Shown here: positions 17,018 to 25,962 of the stretch, one piece after another | Position numbering within the stretch: position 1 is the stretch's first letter | Layout: every line of letters begins with the position of its first letter | Assembly (NCBI GenBank): GCA_002071175.1 | Contig: MWER01000016.1 | Coordinates: 124,001 to 188,000 of the forward strand | DNA from: Bacteroidetes bacterium ADurb.Bin037 | GTDB lineage: Bacteria; Bacteroidota; Bacteroidia; Bacteroidales; UBA932 | Length of the DNA stretch: 64,000 bases | Direction: 5' to 3' | Notes under the pieces: model-generated | What the model saw: only the letters and a program-made list of their open reading frames with translations | Told to the model about the DNA's origin: nothing | Database searches by the model: none | Translations under genes and position numbers: made by a program

Positions 17018-19504
17018 ATGAAACACATTTATACTTGTATGGTTTTACTGTTGGTCCTGGCGTCGTGCAACAGGGGACCGGGGCGTGAAATTTTCGATTT
17101 CAACCGGGATTGGGAATTTGCTCTGTCCGGTCAGAGCTCCGAACGGCCGGATTGGCAAAAAGTCAACCTGCCTCATGATTGGAGTATAGAAGGGACTTTT
17201 GACAAAGACCATCCTGCCACTCCCGGAGGAGGTGCCCTGCCGGGCGGAAAAGGCATCTACAGGAAAACATTTACACTTAATGCAGATACCGAAGGAAAGC
17301 GGGTATTTCTTGAATTTGACGGCATATACCGGGACAGCAGGGTCTATGTAAACGGGAACCTGGCGGGACACCGGCCTTGCGGGTATTCTTCCTTCAGTTA
17401 TGAAATAACGTCTTTTCTAAATCCTGCAGGTAAGGAAAACACCGTAGAGATCACAGTCGACAATTCCCTGCAGCCGAACTCCAGGTGGTATACCGGATCC
17501 GGTATATACAGGGATGTACGTCTGGTGATCACCTCTGCGGTACTTATCCCGTATTCGGGTACTTACGTTACGACACCGGAAGTTACCGGGCGGCAAGCTT
17601 CGGTGCAGATCAACACCAGGATCGACCCCGGCTCTTGTAATGACGACAATATTTATTTGTTGACAAAGATATTGGATCCTGCAGGTAAAACCGTTGCCGA
17701 ACAATGTACGCATCTTGAGCTTGATGCCGGGAAAGAAATATCCCTGACACAAAGACTGAACGTTAAGAAACCGGAACTTTGGGATGTGGAAACCCCGAAT
17801 TTATATACTGTTAAAAGTTTGTTGTTGCAAGGTTTTTCCATCATTGATCATTACAAGACCACCTTTGGGATCAGGACATTCCGTTTTACAGCCGATTCGG
17901 GGTTTTTTCTCAATCAAAGGCCTGTGAAGCTTCTGGGGGTTTGCCTTCATCACGACCTGGGAGCCTTGGGGGCGGCTTTCAACCGCAGGGCTGCGGAAAG
18001 GCAATTACAGATGCTCAAGGATATGGGGTGCAATGCCATACGGACCTCACACAATCCTCCTGCCCCCGGCTTTCTGGATCTTTGCGACCGTATGGGATTT
18101 TTGGTCATGGACGAATCTTTTGACGTTTGGCGACAACAAAAGACCCCTTATGATTATGCCATGTTCTTTGAAAAGTGGTACGAGCGTGATTTGACGGACT
18201 TTATTCTCAGGGATCGCAATCACCCTTCGGTAGTCCTATGGAGTATAGGTAACGAGGTGCTGGAGCAATGGAACAACCCTGTAGCCGATACCCTTGATAC
18301 GCAACAGGTCAATTTATTCCTGAACTTTTTGGCCGGGGAAGATACCACGGTATCTGAAGAACTGCCTTTTAACGCCCTGCTTACAAGAAAACTGGCCGGG
18401 ATCGTAAAAGAACTGGATCCGACCCGTCCGGTAACGGCCGGTTGCAACGAACCGGGGCCCTATAATAACCTGTTCAAGGCCGGGACTCTGGATATCATAG
18501 GATTCAACTACCATGAAAATGATTACGGGAACGTCCCTGTCCATTATCCGGGAAAACCTTTTGTGGCTACGGAAACTACTTCATCGTTACATACGCGTGG
18601 TTTTTATCAGATGCCTTCGGATTCCGTCAGGCAGGAACCTAAAAAATGGTGGATGACCTACCAGACGCCGCATCATATGTGTTCGGCTTACGACAATATG
18701 CATACTCCCTGGGGAAATACGCATGAGGGGGCATGGATACAGGTCCGTGACAATTTGTTTATATCGGGGATGTTCATTTGGACCGGATTCGATTACCTGG
18801 GAGAGCCCACACCTTACTGGTGGCCGGCACGGAGTTCCTATTTCGGGATTATAGACTTGGCCGGATTTGTGAAAGACGTCTATTATATGTACCAGAGTGA
18901 ATGGACGGACACCCCTGTCCTCCATCTTTTTCCCCACTGGAACTGGTCAAAGGGAGACACGGTGGATCTGTGGGCTTATTATAACCGTGCCGATTCCGTT
19001 GAATTATTTCTTAACGGCAGATCTCTTGGGGTAAGTACAAAGACACCGGATCGGCTTCATGCGTTCTGGCGGGTAGTCTATGAACCGGGGACGGTGATGG
19101 CAGTATCTTACAGTGAAGGCAAGGAGTTTATGCGAAGATCGGTAACAACGGCAGGAGAACCGGCTTCCCTGCTGTTGACTGCAGATAGAAATGTGCTGGA
19201 TGCAGACGGCTATGATCTGGCCTTTATAACTGTCACGGTTATGGATGCCGAGGGAAATCTTGTTCCTTATGCCGCTGAAACGATAAGATTCGAGGTGGAA
19301 GGACCGGCTGTCATCGAAGCGGTGGATAACGGAAGTCCCATAAGCCACGAACCGTTCAAGGCAACCGAAAGAAAAGCTTTTCACGGGAAATGTCTTGTAA
19401 TATTGCGTGCCGGAACGGAACCCGGAAAAGTCACGCTAAAGGCGACTTCAGAGTCTTTTGCGCAGGAGTTCGCCCTCGATCTCGAAACCCGGCTTGTCGA
19501 GTAA
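17018..19504 (+). CDS. GH2 beta-galactosidase-like lipoprotein
   Basis: The 828-residue protein has the lipobox VLASC (Cys17) and starts FNRDWEFALSG, LPHDWSIEG, as GH2 galactosidases do. In order: jelly-roll sugar-binding domain (about 27-185), Ig-like domain (190-295) and TIM barrel with acid/base Glu413 (WSIGNEV) and nucleophile Glu519 (VATETTSS). A DUF4982-type domain follows (about 625-690), then a last Ig-like domain (about 705-820). The neighbour is the GH31 alpha-xylosidase 4 nt upstream, so one transcript is likely. In a xyloglucan setting it would remove beta-galactose from side chains. The last 57 bp overlap the 3' end of pgi. Confidence 0.9.
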   Translation: MKHIYTCMVLLLVLASCNRGPGREIFDFNRDWEFALSGQSSERPDWQKVNLPHDWSIEGTFDKDHPATPGGGALPGGKGIYRKTFTLNADTEGKRVFLEFDGIYRDSRVYVNGNLAGHRPCGYSSFSYEITSFLNPAGKENTVEITVDNSLQPNSRWYTGSGIYRDVRLVITSAVLIPYSGTYVTTPEVTGRQASVQINTRIDPGSCNDDNIYLLTKILDPAGKTVAEQCTHLELDAGKEISLTQRLNVKKPELWDVETPNLYTVKSLLLQGFSIIDHYKTTFGIRTFRFTADSGFFLNQRPVKLLGVCLHHDLGALGAAFNRRAAERQLQMLKDMGCNAIRTSHNPPAPGFLDLCDRMGFLVMDESFDVWRQQKTPYDYAMFFEKWYERDLTDFILRDRNHPSVVLWSIGNEVLEQWNNPVADTLDTQQVNLFLNFLAGEDTTVSEELPFNALLTRKLAGIVKELDPTRPVTAGCNEPGPYNNLFKAGTLDIIGFNYHENDYGNVPVHYPGKPFVATETTSSLHTRGFYQMPSDSVRQEPKKWWMTYQTPHHMCSAYDNMHTPWGNTHEGAWIQVRDNLFISGMFIWTGFDYLGEPTPYWWPARSSYFGIIDLAGFVKDVYYMYQSEWTDTPVLHLFPHWNWSKGDTVDLWAYYNRADSVELFLNGRSLGVSTKTPDRLHAFWRVVYEPGTVMAVSYSEGKEFMRRSVTTAGEPASLLLTADRNVLDADGYDLAFITVTVMDAEGNLVPYAAETIRFEVEGPAVIEAVDNGSPISHEPFKATERKAFHGKCLVILRAGTEPGKVTLKATSESFAQEFALDLETRLVE

Positions 19505-20785
19505 GGCAAACATGTTTTTCTTGTAAGCCTCTACTCCTTCCTGGTCAAAAGGATTCACGCCCAGGATGTATCCGCTTATACCGCATGCTTTCTCAAAGAA
19601 GTAGAGCAGGGCTCCCATATTATAGGCATTTAGAGACGGTATTTCAATACGCAGATTGGGTACGCCCCCGTCCAGGTGAGCCAGACATGTTCCCAATTCC
19701 GCCATTTTATTGCATTGGTCAATATGTTTTCCGGCCAGATAATTTAATCCGTCCGCATCTTCCTGGTCTTTAGGTATGGTAAGGGAACGGTTTGTCGAAA
19801 CGATACTGATGACCGTTTCAAAAAGATGTCTTTCCCCGTCCTGGATGTACTGTCCCATGGAATGAAGGTCAGTGGTGAAATCTACACCTGCAGGAAATAT
19901 GCCTTTGTGATCCTTTCCTTCACTTTCACCAAAAAGCTGTTTCCACCATTCAGTCAGATAATGCAGTTTGGGATGGTAGTTGACCAGTAATTCTATCTTT
20001 TTGCCCTTGCTGTAAAGTGCATTGCGCAAGGCGGCGTATTGGACGGCCGGGTTGTCTGCATCTTTTGTTGCAGTTATACGCTCCATATAAAGCGCTCCGG
20101 CTATAAGATCCTCAATATCAATCCCTGCCAAGGCAATAGGCAGTAGCCCCACCGGGGTCAGGACAGAGAAACGGCCTCCAATGTTGTCGGGGATAATAAA
20201 ACTGCGGTAACCCTGACTGTCAGCCATATGACGCAATGCTCCCCGCGATTTGTCGGTAATGGCCACGATACGGCGTTTTGTCTCTTCTTTTCCGTAACGC
20301 TTCAGGATATGTTGCTTTACAAGCCGGAAAGCGATGGCCGGCTCAGTCGTGGTTCCCGATTTGGAGATAACGACACAGGCGACCGAACGGGTTTTCATAA
20401 GATCTTCCAGCTCGGCCAGGTAATCTTCAGAGATGTTCTGCCCGGCAAAAACTATCTGTGGTCCTGCAGCAGGCAGCAGGGAAGAAAAAGAGTGGGAGAG
20501 GGCTTCTATTACGGCTTTGGCTCCCAGGTATGAACCTCCAATGCCAATGATCACTACCAGTTCGATATCTTTTTGCCAGTCCTTGCAAATGTCTTTTATC
20601 CGGCCTATAAGTTCTGCAGAGGTGCCAGAAGGCAGGTTTATCCAGCCCAGGAAATCAGATCCCACGCCTTGACCTGAGTCCAGAAGCTTAAGTGCTTCTA
20701 TGGCTTTTTTTTGCCAGCCGGCATACTCGTTATCCGGGATAAATCCGGTAACCGATCGTTCAATTATTGTAATGACTTTTTTCAT
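19448..20785 (-). CDS. pgi: Glucose-6-phosphate isomerase
   Basis: This enzyme interconverts glucose-6-phosphate and fructose-6-phosphate. The 445-residue protein is of the shorter bacterial PGI type, with VVIGIGGSYLGAKAVIEAL, the phosphate-binding VISKSGTTTEPAIAFR, GGRFSVLTPVGLLP and the C-terminal catalytic segment FEKACGISGYILGVNPFDQEGVEAYK split over a helix. It is the second gene of a gpsA-pgi pair, with a 3 bp gap. The stop lies 57 bp inside the convergent GH2 gene; both reading frames look authentic to their ends. Confidence 0.95.
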   Translation of the reverse strand: MKKVITIIERSVTGFIPDNEYAGWQKKAIEALKLLDSGQGVGSDFLGWINLPSGTSAELIGRIKDICKDWQKDIELVVIIGIGGSYLGAKAVIEALSHSFSSLLPAAGPQIVFAGQNISEDYLAELEDLMKTRSVACVVISKSGTTTEPAIAFRLVKQHILKRYGKEETKRRIVAITDKSRGALRHMADSQGYRSFIIPDNIGGRFSVLTPVGLLPIALAGIDIEDLIAGALYMERITATKDADNPAVQYAALRNALYSKGKKIELLVNYHPKLHYLTEWWKQLFGESEGKDHKGIFPAGVDFTTDLHSMGQYIQDGERHLFETVISIVSTNRSLTIPKDQEDADGLNYLAGKHIDQCNKMAELGTCLAHLDGGVPNLRIEIPSLNAYNMGALLYFFEKACGISGYILGVNPFDQEGVEAYKKNMFALLDKPGFEIEGELLRKRL

Positions 20786-20788
20786 AGA

Positions 20789-21799
20789 TCATTTCAATTG
20801 TTCGCTCAAGGCTTTGAAAACGATGGCTGGGGAACGGAACTCATACAATACTTTATACATAGCTTCCGCTATGGGCATTTCCACTTTATATTTCTTGTTT
20901 ATTTCATATATGCACGAAGTGGCATAATAACCTTCTGCCACCATATTCATTTCCAGTTGTGCGGCTTTGATTGAATAACCCTGACCGATCATGTTGCCGA
21001 AGGTCCTGTTGCGGCTGAATTGCGAATAACAGGTTACCAGCAGGTCTCCCAGGAATCCCGACAGTGAAGTGTTTCTGCCTTTGTCTGGATAGGAACGGTT
21101 CAGGAAAGCCCTGATCTCCTGATATGCGCAAGAGACCAGCACTGCCTGGAAGTTGTCCCCGTAGCCGAGAGCACGGCTCATTCCCGAAGCGATGGCATAT
21201 ATGTTTTTCAGGACTACCGCGTATTCAAGGCCGTATATGTCGGTACCGATACTGGTACGGATATAGGGACAGCGGAACGCTTCGGCAAGTCTTTCGGCGG
21301 TTTTTTCTTTTTTACAGGTGACACTCAGGTAAGAGAGCCTTTCCATAGCTACCTCCTCGGCATGTACCGGACCGGCGATGACCCCAATGTTGTCGTATGG
21401 GATGTTATGTATTCGATTGAAGTACTCTGTGATAGAGATGTTTCTTTCATTGATAAGTCCTTTGATGGCAGTGACTATGAATTTGTTATCTAAAGGAGCT
21501 GTCATCCGGATCATTTCGCTTATGAAATATGTAGAGGGAATACAGAAGATCAGCACATCCCCTTCATGAATGATTTGATTGATGTCAGTGCTCATTATCA
21601 GCCGCTTGGCATCCAATTTTGCTGCCTGAAGGTAATGCGGATTGTGCTTGTTCTGTGTGATGAAATTGATCATTTCCTGATCCCGCACGTACCAAAGCAC
21701 TTCTTCCCGGGTGTCCAACAGGATCTTAATGAGCGCAGTTGCCCAGCTACCCGATCCGATAACTGCATATTTGGTTTTTTCGTGAAAAATACTTTTCAT
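20789..21799 (-). CDS. gpsA: Glycerol-3-phosphate dehydrogenase [NAD(P)+]
   Basis: GpsA reduces dihydroxyacetone phosphate to sn-glycerol-3-phosphate for phospholipid synthesis. The NAD-binding loop is KYAVIGSGSWATALIKIL. Family blocks include VLIFCIPSTYF, VIAGPVHAEEVAMERLS, the catalytic lysine region GLEYAVVLKNIYAIASGM and FLGDLLVTCYS. The ATG at 21797-21799 (336 aa) is chosen. A GTG at 21820 opens the same frame but lies within the predicted -7 box (21819-21827). The gene is divergent from pncB. Confidence 0.95.
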   Translation of the reverse strand: MKSIFHEKTKYAVIGSGSWATALIKILLDTREEVLWYVRDQEMINFITQNKHNPHYLQAAKLDAKRLIMSTDINQIIHEGDVLIFCIPSTYFISEMIRMTAPLDNKFIVTAIKGLINERNISITEYFNRIHNIPYDNIGVIAGPVHAEEVAMERLSYLSVTCKKEKTAERLAEAFRCPYIRTSIGTDIYGLEYAVVLKNIYAIASGMSRALGYGDNFQAVLVSCAYQEIRAFLNRSYPDKGRNTSLSGFLGDLLVTCYSQFSRNRTFGNMIGQGYSIKAAQLEMNMVAEGYYATSCIYEINKKYKVEMPIAEAMYKVLYEFRSPAIVFKALSEQLK

Positions 21800-21818
21800 T
21801 GTTTTTATCCTATAAATC

Positions 21819-21827
21819 ACAAAGATA
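21819..21827 (-). promoter_or_regulatory. -7 box of gpsA-pgi
   Basis: TATCTTTGT on the minus strand; predicted start near 21816, leader about 17 nt. It excludes the upstream GTG start of gpsA. Confidence 0.55.
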
Positions 21828-21840
21828 AGTTTAATTTGTC

Positions 21841-21849
21841 TACCTTTGC
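21841..21849 (+). promoter_or_regulatory. -7 box of the pncB-led operon
   Basis: TACCTTTGC matches the consensus. The TTG that opens the pncB frame at 21846 lies inside it, so the ATG at 21858 or 21864 must be used. Confidence 0.6.
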
Positions 21850-21857
21850 ACTTTAAT

Positions 21858-23321
21858 ATGAGAATGATTTCCTACTGCTCTGACAAATACCAGTATACAA
21901 TGGGTAAGACCTTTGTTGACAAAGGATTGGATAAGGCTATAGCTGTATTCAATATGTTTTACCGGAAAGCCCCCGACAACAACAACTGGGCGGTGGTGAG
22001 TGGTATTAATGAGGTATTGGAAATGATCGCGGGCTTTGGCACACAACCTGAATCCTTTTTTGAAAAATTCCTTCCCGGAGAAAACTACAAAGATTTCTGT
22101 CGCTTCCTGACATCTGTCCGGTTCACGGGCGACGTCTACGCTATGGATGAGGGACAGATTGCATTTCCTCTGCAGCCTGTGATAACCGTTGTAGCACCGT
22201 TGCTGGAGGCACAGATCCTGGAGACACCCTTGCTGACCATTATGAACCACCAGATGGCTGTGGCAACCAAGGCTTCACGTGTTACACGCAGTACCGGCAA
22301 GCCGGTAAGTGAGTTCGGGTCCCGTAGGGCACACGGGCCATGGGCAGCGCTACACGGGGCCAAGGCAGCCTATACGGCCGGGTGTGTGAGCACTTCGAAT
22401 ATTCTGGCTACTATAAAATTCGATATTCCCAGCACAGGAACGATGGCCCATAGTTATGTCACGGCTTTTGGCTGCAGTGTTCAAAGCGAATACGAAGCAT
22501 TCGACACCTATATAAAAAGTCATCGGGGAGAAGGCCTGATTTTATTGATCGATACGTATGACACGCTTCGCAGCGGGATCCGGAACGCTATCAAGGCATT
22601 TAAAGCCAATGGTATAGACGATTCCTACAAGCCGTTTTACGGGGTTCGGCTTGACAGTGGGGACCTTACCTATTTATCCCAGAAATCCCGAGAGATGCTT
22701 GAGCGTGAAGGATTGAGCGACTGTCTGATATTTGCCTCCAATGCCCTGGATGAATACCTGATCTCAGACCTGGAACGCCAGAATGCTGCCATTGATTGTT
22801 ACGGGGTCGGGGATGCCATAGCTACCAGTAAACATAATCCTTGTTTCGGGAATGTATATAAAATGGTTCAGATAGATCAAAAGCCTGTTCTGAAACTTTC
22901 CGAGGATAAGACGAAAGTCATCAATCCGGGTTTCCAGATCACTTATAGGATCTATCAGAATAACGAAAGCAAGGCCGATGTGACATGCCTGCGGGGAGAC
23001 AAACTGGCTGTAGCTTTAGAAGCGGGAAAAGATGTTTTGCTCAGGGATGAATATGACCAGACCAAGAGAACTACTTACGTTGAGGGATCCTACGTGGCGG
23101 AAAAGTTGCAGCACAAAGTTATGGAAAACGGAAAACGTCTGCGACCGGACACTTCGGCACAGGAAAAACAGGATACATACCTTGCTGAATTATCTCGCAT
23201 GAACCCGACTGAACGAAGGATCATCAATCCACATTACCATAAGGTGGATATATCCGACGATTTGTACGATCTGAAAATGAAACTGATATACACGATAAAA
23301 GAGGAACTGAACCATGTATGA
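21858..23321 (+). CDS. pncB: Nicotinate phosphoribosyltransferase
   Basis: This enzyme makes nicotinate mononucleotide from nicotinate and PRPP with ATP, in the NAD salvage (Preiss-Handler) pathway. The 487-residue protein shows SDKYQYTMGKTFVD at the start, KPVSEFGSRRAHGPWAALHG, GTMAHSYVTAFG (PRPP/nicotinate site) and YGVRLDSGDLTYLSQKSREM. It belongs to the longer NAPRTase branch. The ATG at 21858 or 21864 is used because the TTG at 21846 is inside the -7 box. The next gene, a nicotinamidase, overlaps by 8 bp and supplies its substrate. It heads a run of eight co-directional genes up to 30.7 kb. Confidence 0.92.
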   Translation: MRMISYCSDKYQYTMGKTFVDKGLDKAIAVFNMFYRKAPDNNNWAVVSGINEVLEMIAGFGTQPESFFEKFLPGENYKDFCRFLTSVRFTGDVYAMDEGQIAFPLQPVITVVAPLLEAQILETPLLTIMNHQMAVATKASRVTRSTGKPVSEFGSRRAHGPWAALHGAKAAYTAGCVSTSNILATIKFDIPSTGTMAHSYVTAFGCSVQSEYEAFDTYIKSHRGEGLILLIDTYDTLRSGIRNAIKAFKANGIDDSYKPFYGVRLDSGDLTYLSQKSREMLEREGLSDCLIFASNALDEYLISDLERQNAAIDCYGVGDAIATSKHNPCFGNVYKMVQIDQKPVLKLSEDKTKVINPGFQITYRIYQNNESKADVTCLRGDKLAVALEAGKDVLLRDEYDQTKRTTYVEGSYVAEKLQHKVMENGKRLRPDTSAQEKQDTYLAELSRMNPTERRIINPHYHKVDISDDLYDLKMKLIYTIKEELNHV

Positions 23322-23880
23322 ACAAGCCAGAACACACATTGTAGTAGATATGCTCAATGATTTCATATCCGGGACAATGGCCTGTCAGAATGCGGAAAAC
23401 GCCATGATGCACAGCATCAATTACATAAATGCACATCCTGGTCACAAGGTCGTATACGTTTGCGATACACACCCGGCCAATCATTGTTCCTTTACAGGAT
23501 ATGGAGGTCAATGGCCGCCTCATTGCGTGGTAAGCACTATGGGGCAGGAAATACATCTTTCCTATTACACACGTGTGAATGATCCCAATGCGAGGCCGCA
23601 TTTGATGAGGATATTTCGTAAAGGCACAAATCCGGGGAAAGAAGAGTATTCCGGGTTCAATGCCACCCGTTCCGATGGTACCCCCCTGCATAAGATCCTT
23701 ACAAAGCAGGTCGTTGTAAGCGGGATTGCCACTGAATTTTGTGTCTATGAAACGGTCAAGGATCTTGTAGAGGCGGAATTTGATGTACAGGTGCTCTTGG
23801 AAGGTCTGGCTTATGTAAACCAGAAAGATCACAGGGCAACCATAGAGAAAATGAAAAGTCTGGGGGTCAAATTTATCTAA
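23314..23880 (+). CDS. pncA: Nicotinamidase (isochorismatase superfamily)
   Basis: PncA deamidates nicotinamide to nicotinate. The 188-residue protein has the full catalytic triad Asp12 (VVDMLNDF), Lys103 (FRKGTNPGKEEYSGF) and Cys143 (GIATEFCVYET). The metal ligands Asp51/His53 (DTHPANH) and His70 (WPPHCV) are also present. It overlaps pncB by 8 bp, so the two salvage enzymes are made together. A ROK kinase gene follows after 9 bp. Confidence 0.93.
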   Translation: MYEQARTHIVVDMLNDFISGTMACQNAENAMMHSINYINAHPGHKVVYVCDTHPANHCSFTGYGGQWPPHCVVSTMGQEIHLSYYTRVNDPNARPHLMRIFRKGTNPGKEEYSGFNATRSDGTPLHKILTKQVVVSGIATEFCVYETVKDLVEAEFDVQVLLEGLAYVNQKDHRATIEKMKSLGVKFI

Positions 23881-23889
23881 GTCATAACT

Positions 23890-24822
23890 ATGCAAGCCAT
23901 TGGTGTTGATCTAGGAGGAACAAAACTGCAAGCTGCACTTTTTTCACGTTCGGGTGAGATCCTGGCAGACCGTACCGTATTGTTGGAAGGCCGTACGGGA
24001 AAACAGGTCGCAGAACTGATAGTAACAGTCTGTGATATGTTGATGGAAGAACAGGAAATACCGCCTGAAAAGGAGAAAAAAATAGGTATTTGCGTTCCCG
24101 GGATCGCCGACAATCATACCAACAGGGTATGGGCTCCTAATATACCCGGCTGGAACAGTTTCCCCCTGAAGGAATACATCACCAAAGCCATTCCAAATTC
24201 CGAAGCCATCATCGCCAGCGACAGGACTTGCTATATACTGGGAGAGACGTCACAGGGAGTAGCCAAGGGATTTTCGGATGCTATTTTTATGAGTGTTGGA
24301 ACGGGAATTGGTGCGGGCATCATGGTTGACGGAAAGGTGATCCACGGCTCTGCAGACATAGCCGGTGCTATAGGCTGGATGGCCCTGCAGCCGCCTTTTG
24401 TAGACGAATATAGTAACAGCGGATGTTTTGAAACATATGCCTCCGGAACGGGAATTGCTGCGCAAGCACGCAAACTTTCCGGCCAGCCGGGTGTATTCCC
24501 GGATACCCGCTCTGTTTTTGAAGCTTATGAGAGGGGTAATACGGTAGCGCTGCGTGTTATAGACAAAGCCGTGGAATTTTGGGCTATGGCGGCAGCCAAC
24601 CTTGTCAGCATATTCAATCCCCGGATAGTTGTCTGGGGAGGAGGAGTATTTGGGCCGGCTGTGCGTTTTTTGGACCGGATCTATTACGAAGCCTGTAAAT
24701 GGGCTCAACCTATAAGTATAAGGCAATGTCGTTTTGAGGCTTCGGGCCTTGCCCAGAAAGCAGGGATCCTGGGAGCCGGCCGTCTTGCATTGGAAACAAT
24801 GAAAGCTTATGAAAAAAAGTAA
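23890..24822 (+). CDS. ROK family sugar kinase without the usual zinc motif
   Basis: The 310-residue protein starts with the ROK/hexokinase phosphate loop IGVDLGGTKLQAALFS, has the catalytic Asp in IIASDRTCYILGE and the second ATP segment GTGIGAGIMVDG. The zinc site typical of ROK proteins (GHM and CxCGxxGCxE) is changed to GAIGWMALQP and YSNSGCFETYASG, so only one cysteine remains. It has no helix-turn-helix domain, which makes a kinase more likely than a repressor. MFS and SIS genes follow, pointing to uptake and phosphorylation of a sugar or amino sugar that I cannot name. It overlaps the MFS gene by 14 bp. Confidence 0.86.
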   Translation: MQAIGVDLGGTKLQAALFSRSGEILADRTVLLEGRTGKQVAELIVTVCDMLMEEQEIPPEKEKKIGICVPGIADNHTNRVWAPNIPGWNSFPLKEYITKAIPNSEAIIASDRTCYILGETSQGVAKGFSDAIFMSVGTGIGAGIMVDGKVIHGSADIAGAIGWMALQPPFVDEYSNSGCFETYASGTGIAAQARKLSGQPGVFPDTRSVFEAYERGNTVALRVIDKAVEFWAMAAANLVSIFNPRIVVWGGGVFGPAVRFLDRIYYEACKWAQPISIRQCRFEASGLAQKAGILGAGRLALETMKAYEKK

Positions 24823-25951
24823 AATTCTGGCTGCCGGTTATGCAGGCATAGTTTTTTTTGGCATATCGTTTCTCACACTGGGTTCTGTATTGCCTTCACT
24901 CAAGGATACGCTTAATCTGAATATGTCACAGTCTTCAACACTGGCTGGCATCTTACCCCTCGGAGTGTTGGCCGGTTCGGTCGTTTTCGGGCCGTGGTGC
25001 GATCGTTTTGGTTACAAAATGCCCTTTCAAATTGCAGCCATCATGGTTGTGCTGGGATTTATCGGCCTGGCCTCTTTTAAATCCGTAACGGGGCTCGGGG
25101 CCTGTGTGCTGGTAACCGGGACAGGGGGAGGCATTCTGAACGGTGCTTGCAATGCACTGGTCAACGATGTATCTGACGATCGCCGCCGAAGTTCCAATTT
25201 GAGCATCCTGGGTGTCTTTTATGGTATAGGTGCACTTATGATGCCTTTGATCCTGGGGATATTTGACTATCTACCCTATACGTTGATCCTCCGTTACATG
25301 GCTATTTTACTGTTCCTGATCTTTTTATATTTCAGTGTGATCCGTTTTCCCGAAGCTAAAGTCCGTCAGGGATTTCCTATAAAAGAAGGTTTCCTGATGC
25401 TTCAACAGCCTGCCCTGTTGTTCTTTAGTTTTATCCTTTTTTTCCAGTCGGCGTTGGAAGGATTGTGCAGCAACTGGATCCCCATTTATTTGCAGGAAAG
25501 CAGTATTTACGGACTGTCTCAGCAGCATGCACTTTTTCTGTTAACTTTTGTAGTCGTAGGGATAACCGTCGGCAGGATATTTTTAAGCTGGCTTTCATTT
25601 CACTTTGTTCCCTGGAAGATTTTATGGGCTTACCTGTTCCTGACGGCAGCCGGATTTACCGGACTCTTAGCCGGCATACCTCCCCTGATCTCTGTGATCC
25701 TTATAGGCACCGGATTGGGAGCGACATTCCCTGTGATCGTATCTTACATAGGATCCAGGTATAAAGCCTTATCCGGGACGGCTATCGGGATAGCCATGGT
25801 CATAGCCCTGGCAGGTAACACATTATTGAATTATTTACTGGGATTCCTGTCAATTCGTGTTTTTCCCTTATATTTGTTGAGCATTTGGGCAGTGATGACA
25901 TTGCTGTACTTTGTTATGACACGTAAACTGAATCTTTCAAATAACCCTTAA
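24809..25951 (+). CDS. MFS transporter (probable sugar permease)
   Basis: The 380-residue product is a 12-segment major-facilitator permease. The start ILAAGYAGIVFFGISFLTLG is the first membrane helix, and the loop 2-3 motif appears as GPWCDRFGYKMPFQ. Central and C-terminal helices include SFILFFQSALEGLCSNWIPI and GLGATFPVIVSYIGSRYK. The layout resembles the fucose/glucose-galactose:H+ symporter branch. Between a ROK kinase (14 bp overlap) and a SIS-domain protein (11 bp gap), import of a sugar that is phosphorylated inside is the natural reading. The substrate is not visible. Confidence 0.88.
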   Translation: MKKSKILAAGYAGIVFFGISFLTLGSVLPSLKDTLNLNMSQSSTLAGILPLGVLAGSVVFGPWCDRFGYKMPFQIAAIMVVLGFIGLASFKSVTGLGACVLVTGTGGGILNGACNALVNDVSDDRRRSSNLSILGVFYGIGALMMPLILGIFDYLPYTLILRYMAILLFLIFLYFSVIRFPEAKVRQGFPIKEGFLMLQQPALLFFSFILFFQSALEGLCSNWIPIYLQESSIYGLSQQHALFLLTFVVVGITVGRIFLSWLSFHFVPWKILWAYLFLTAAGFTGLLAGIPPLISVILIGTGLGATFPVIVSYIGSRYKALSGTAIGIAMVIALAGNTLLNYLLGFLSIRVFPLYLLSIWAVMTLLYFVMTRKLNLSNNP

Positions 25952-25962
25952 ATTCATAACTT

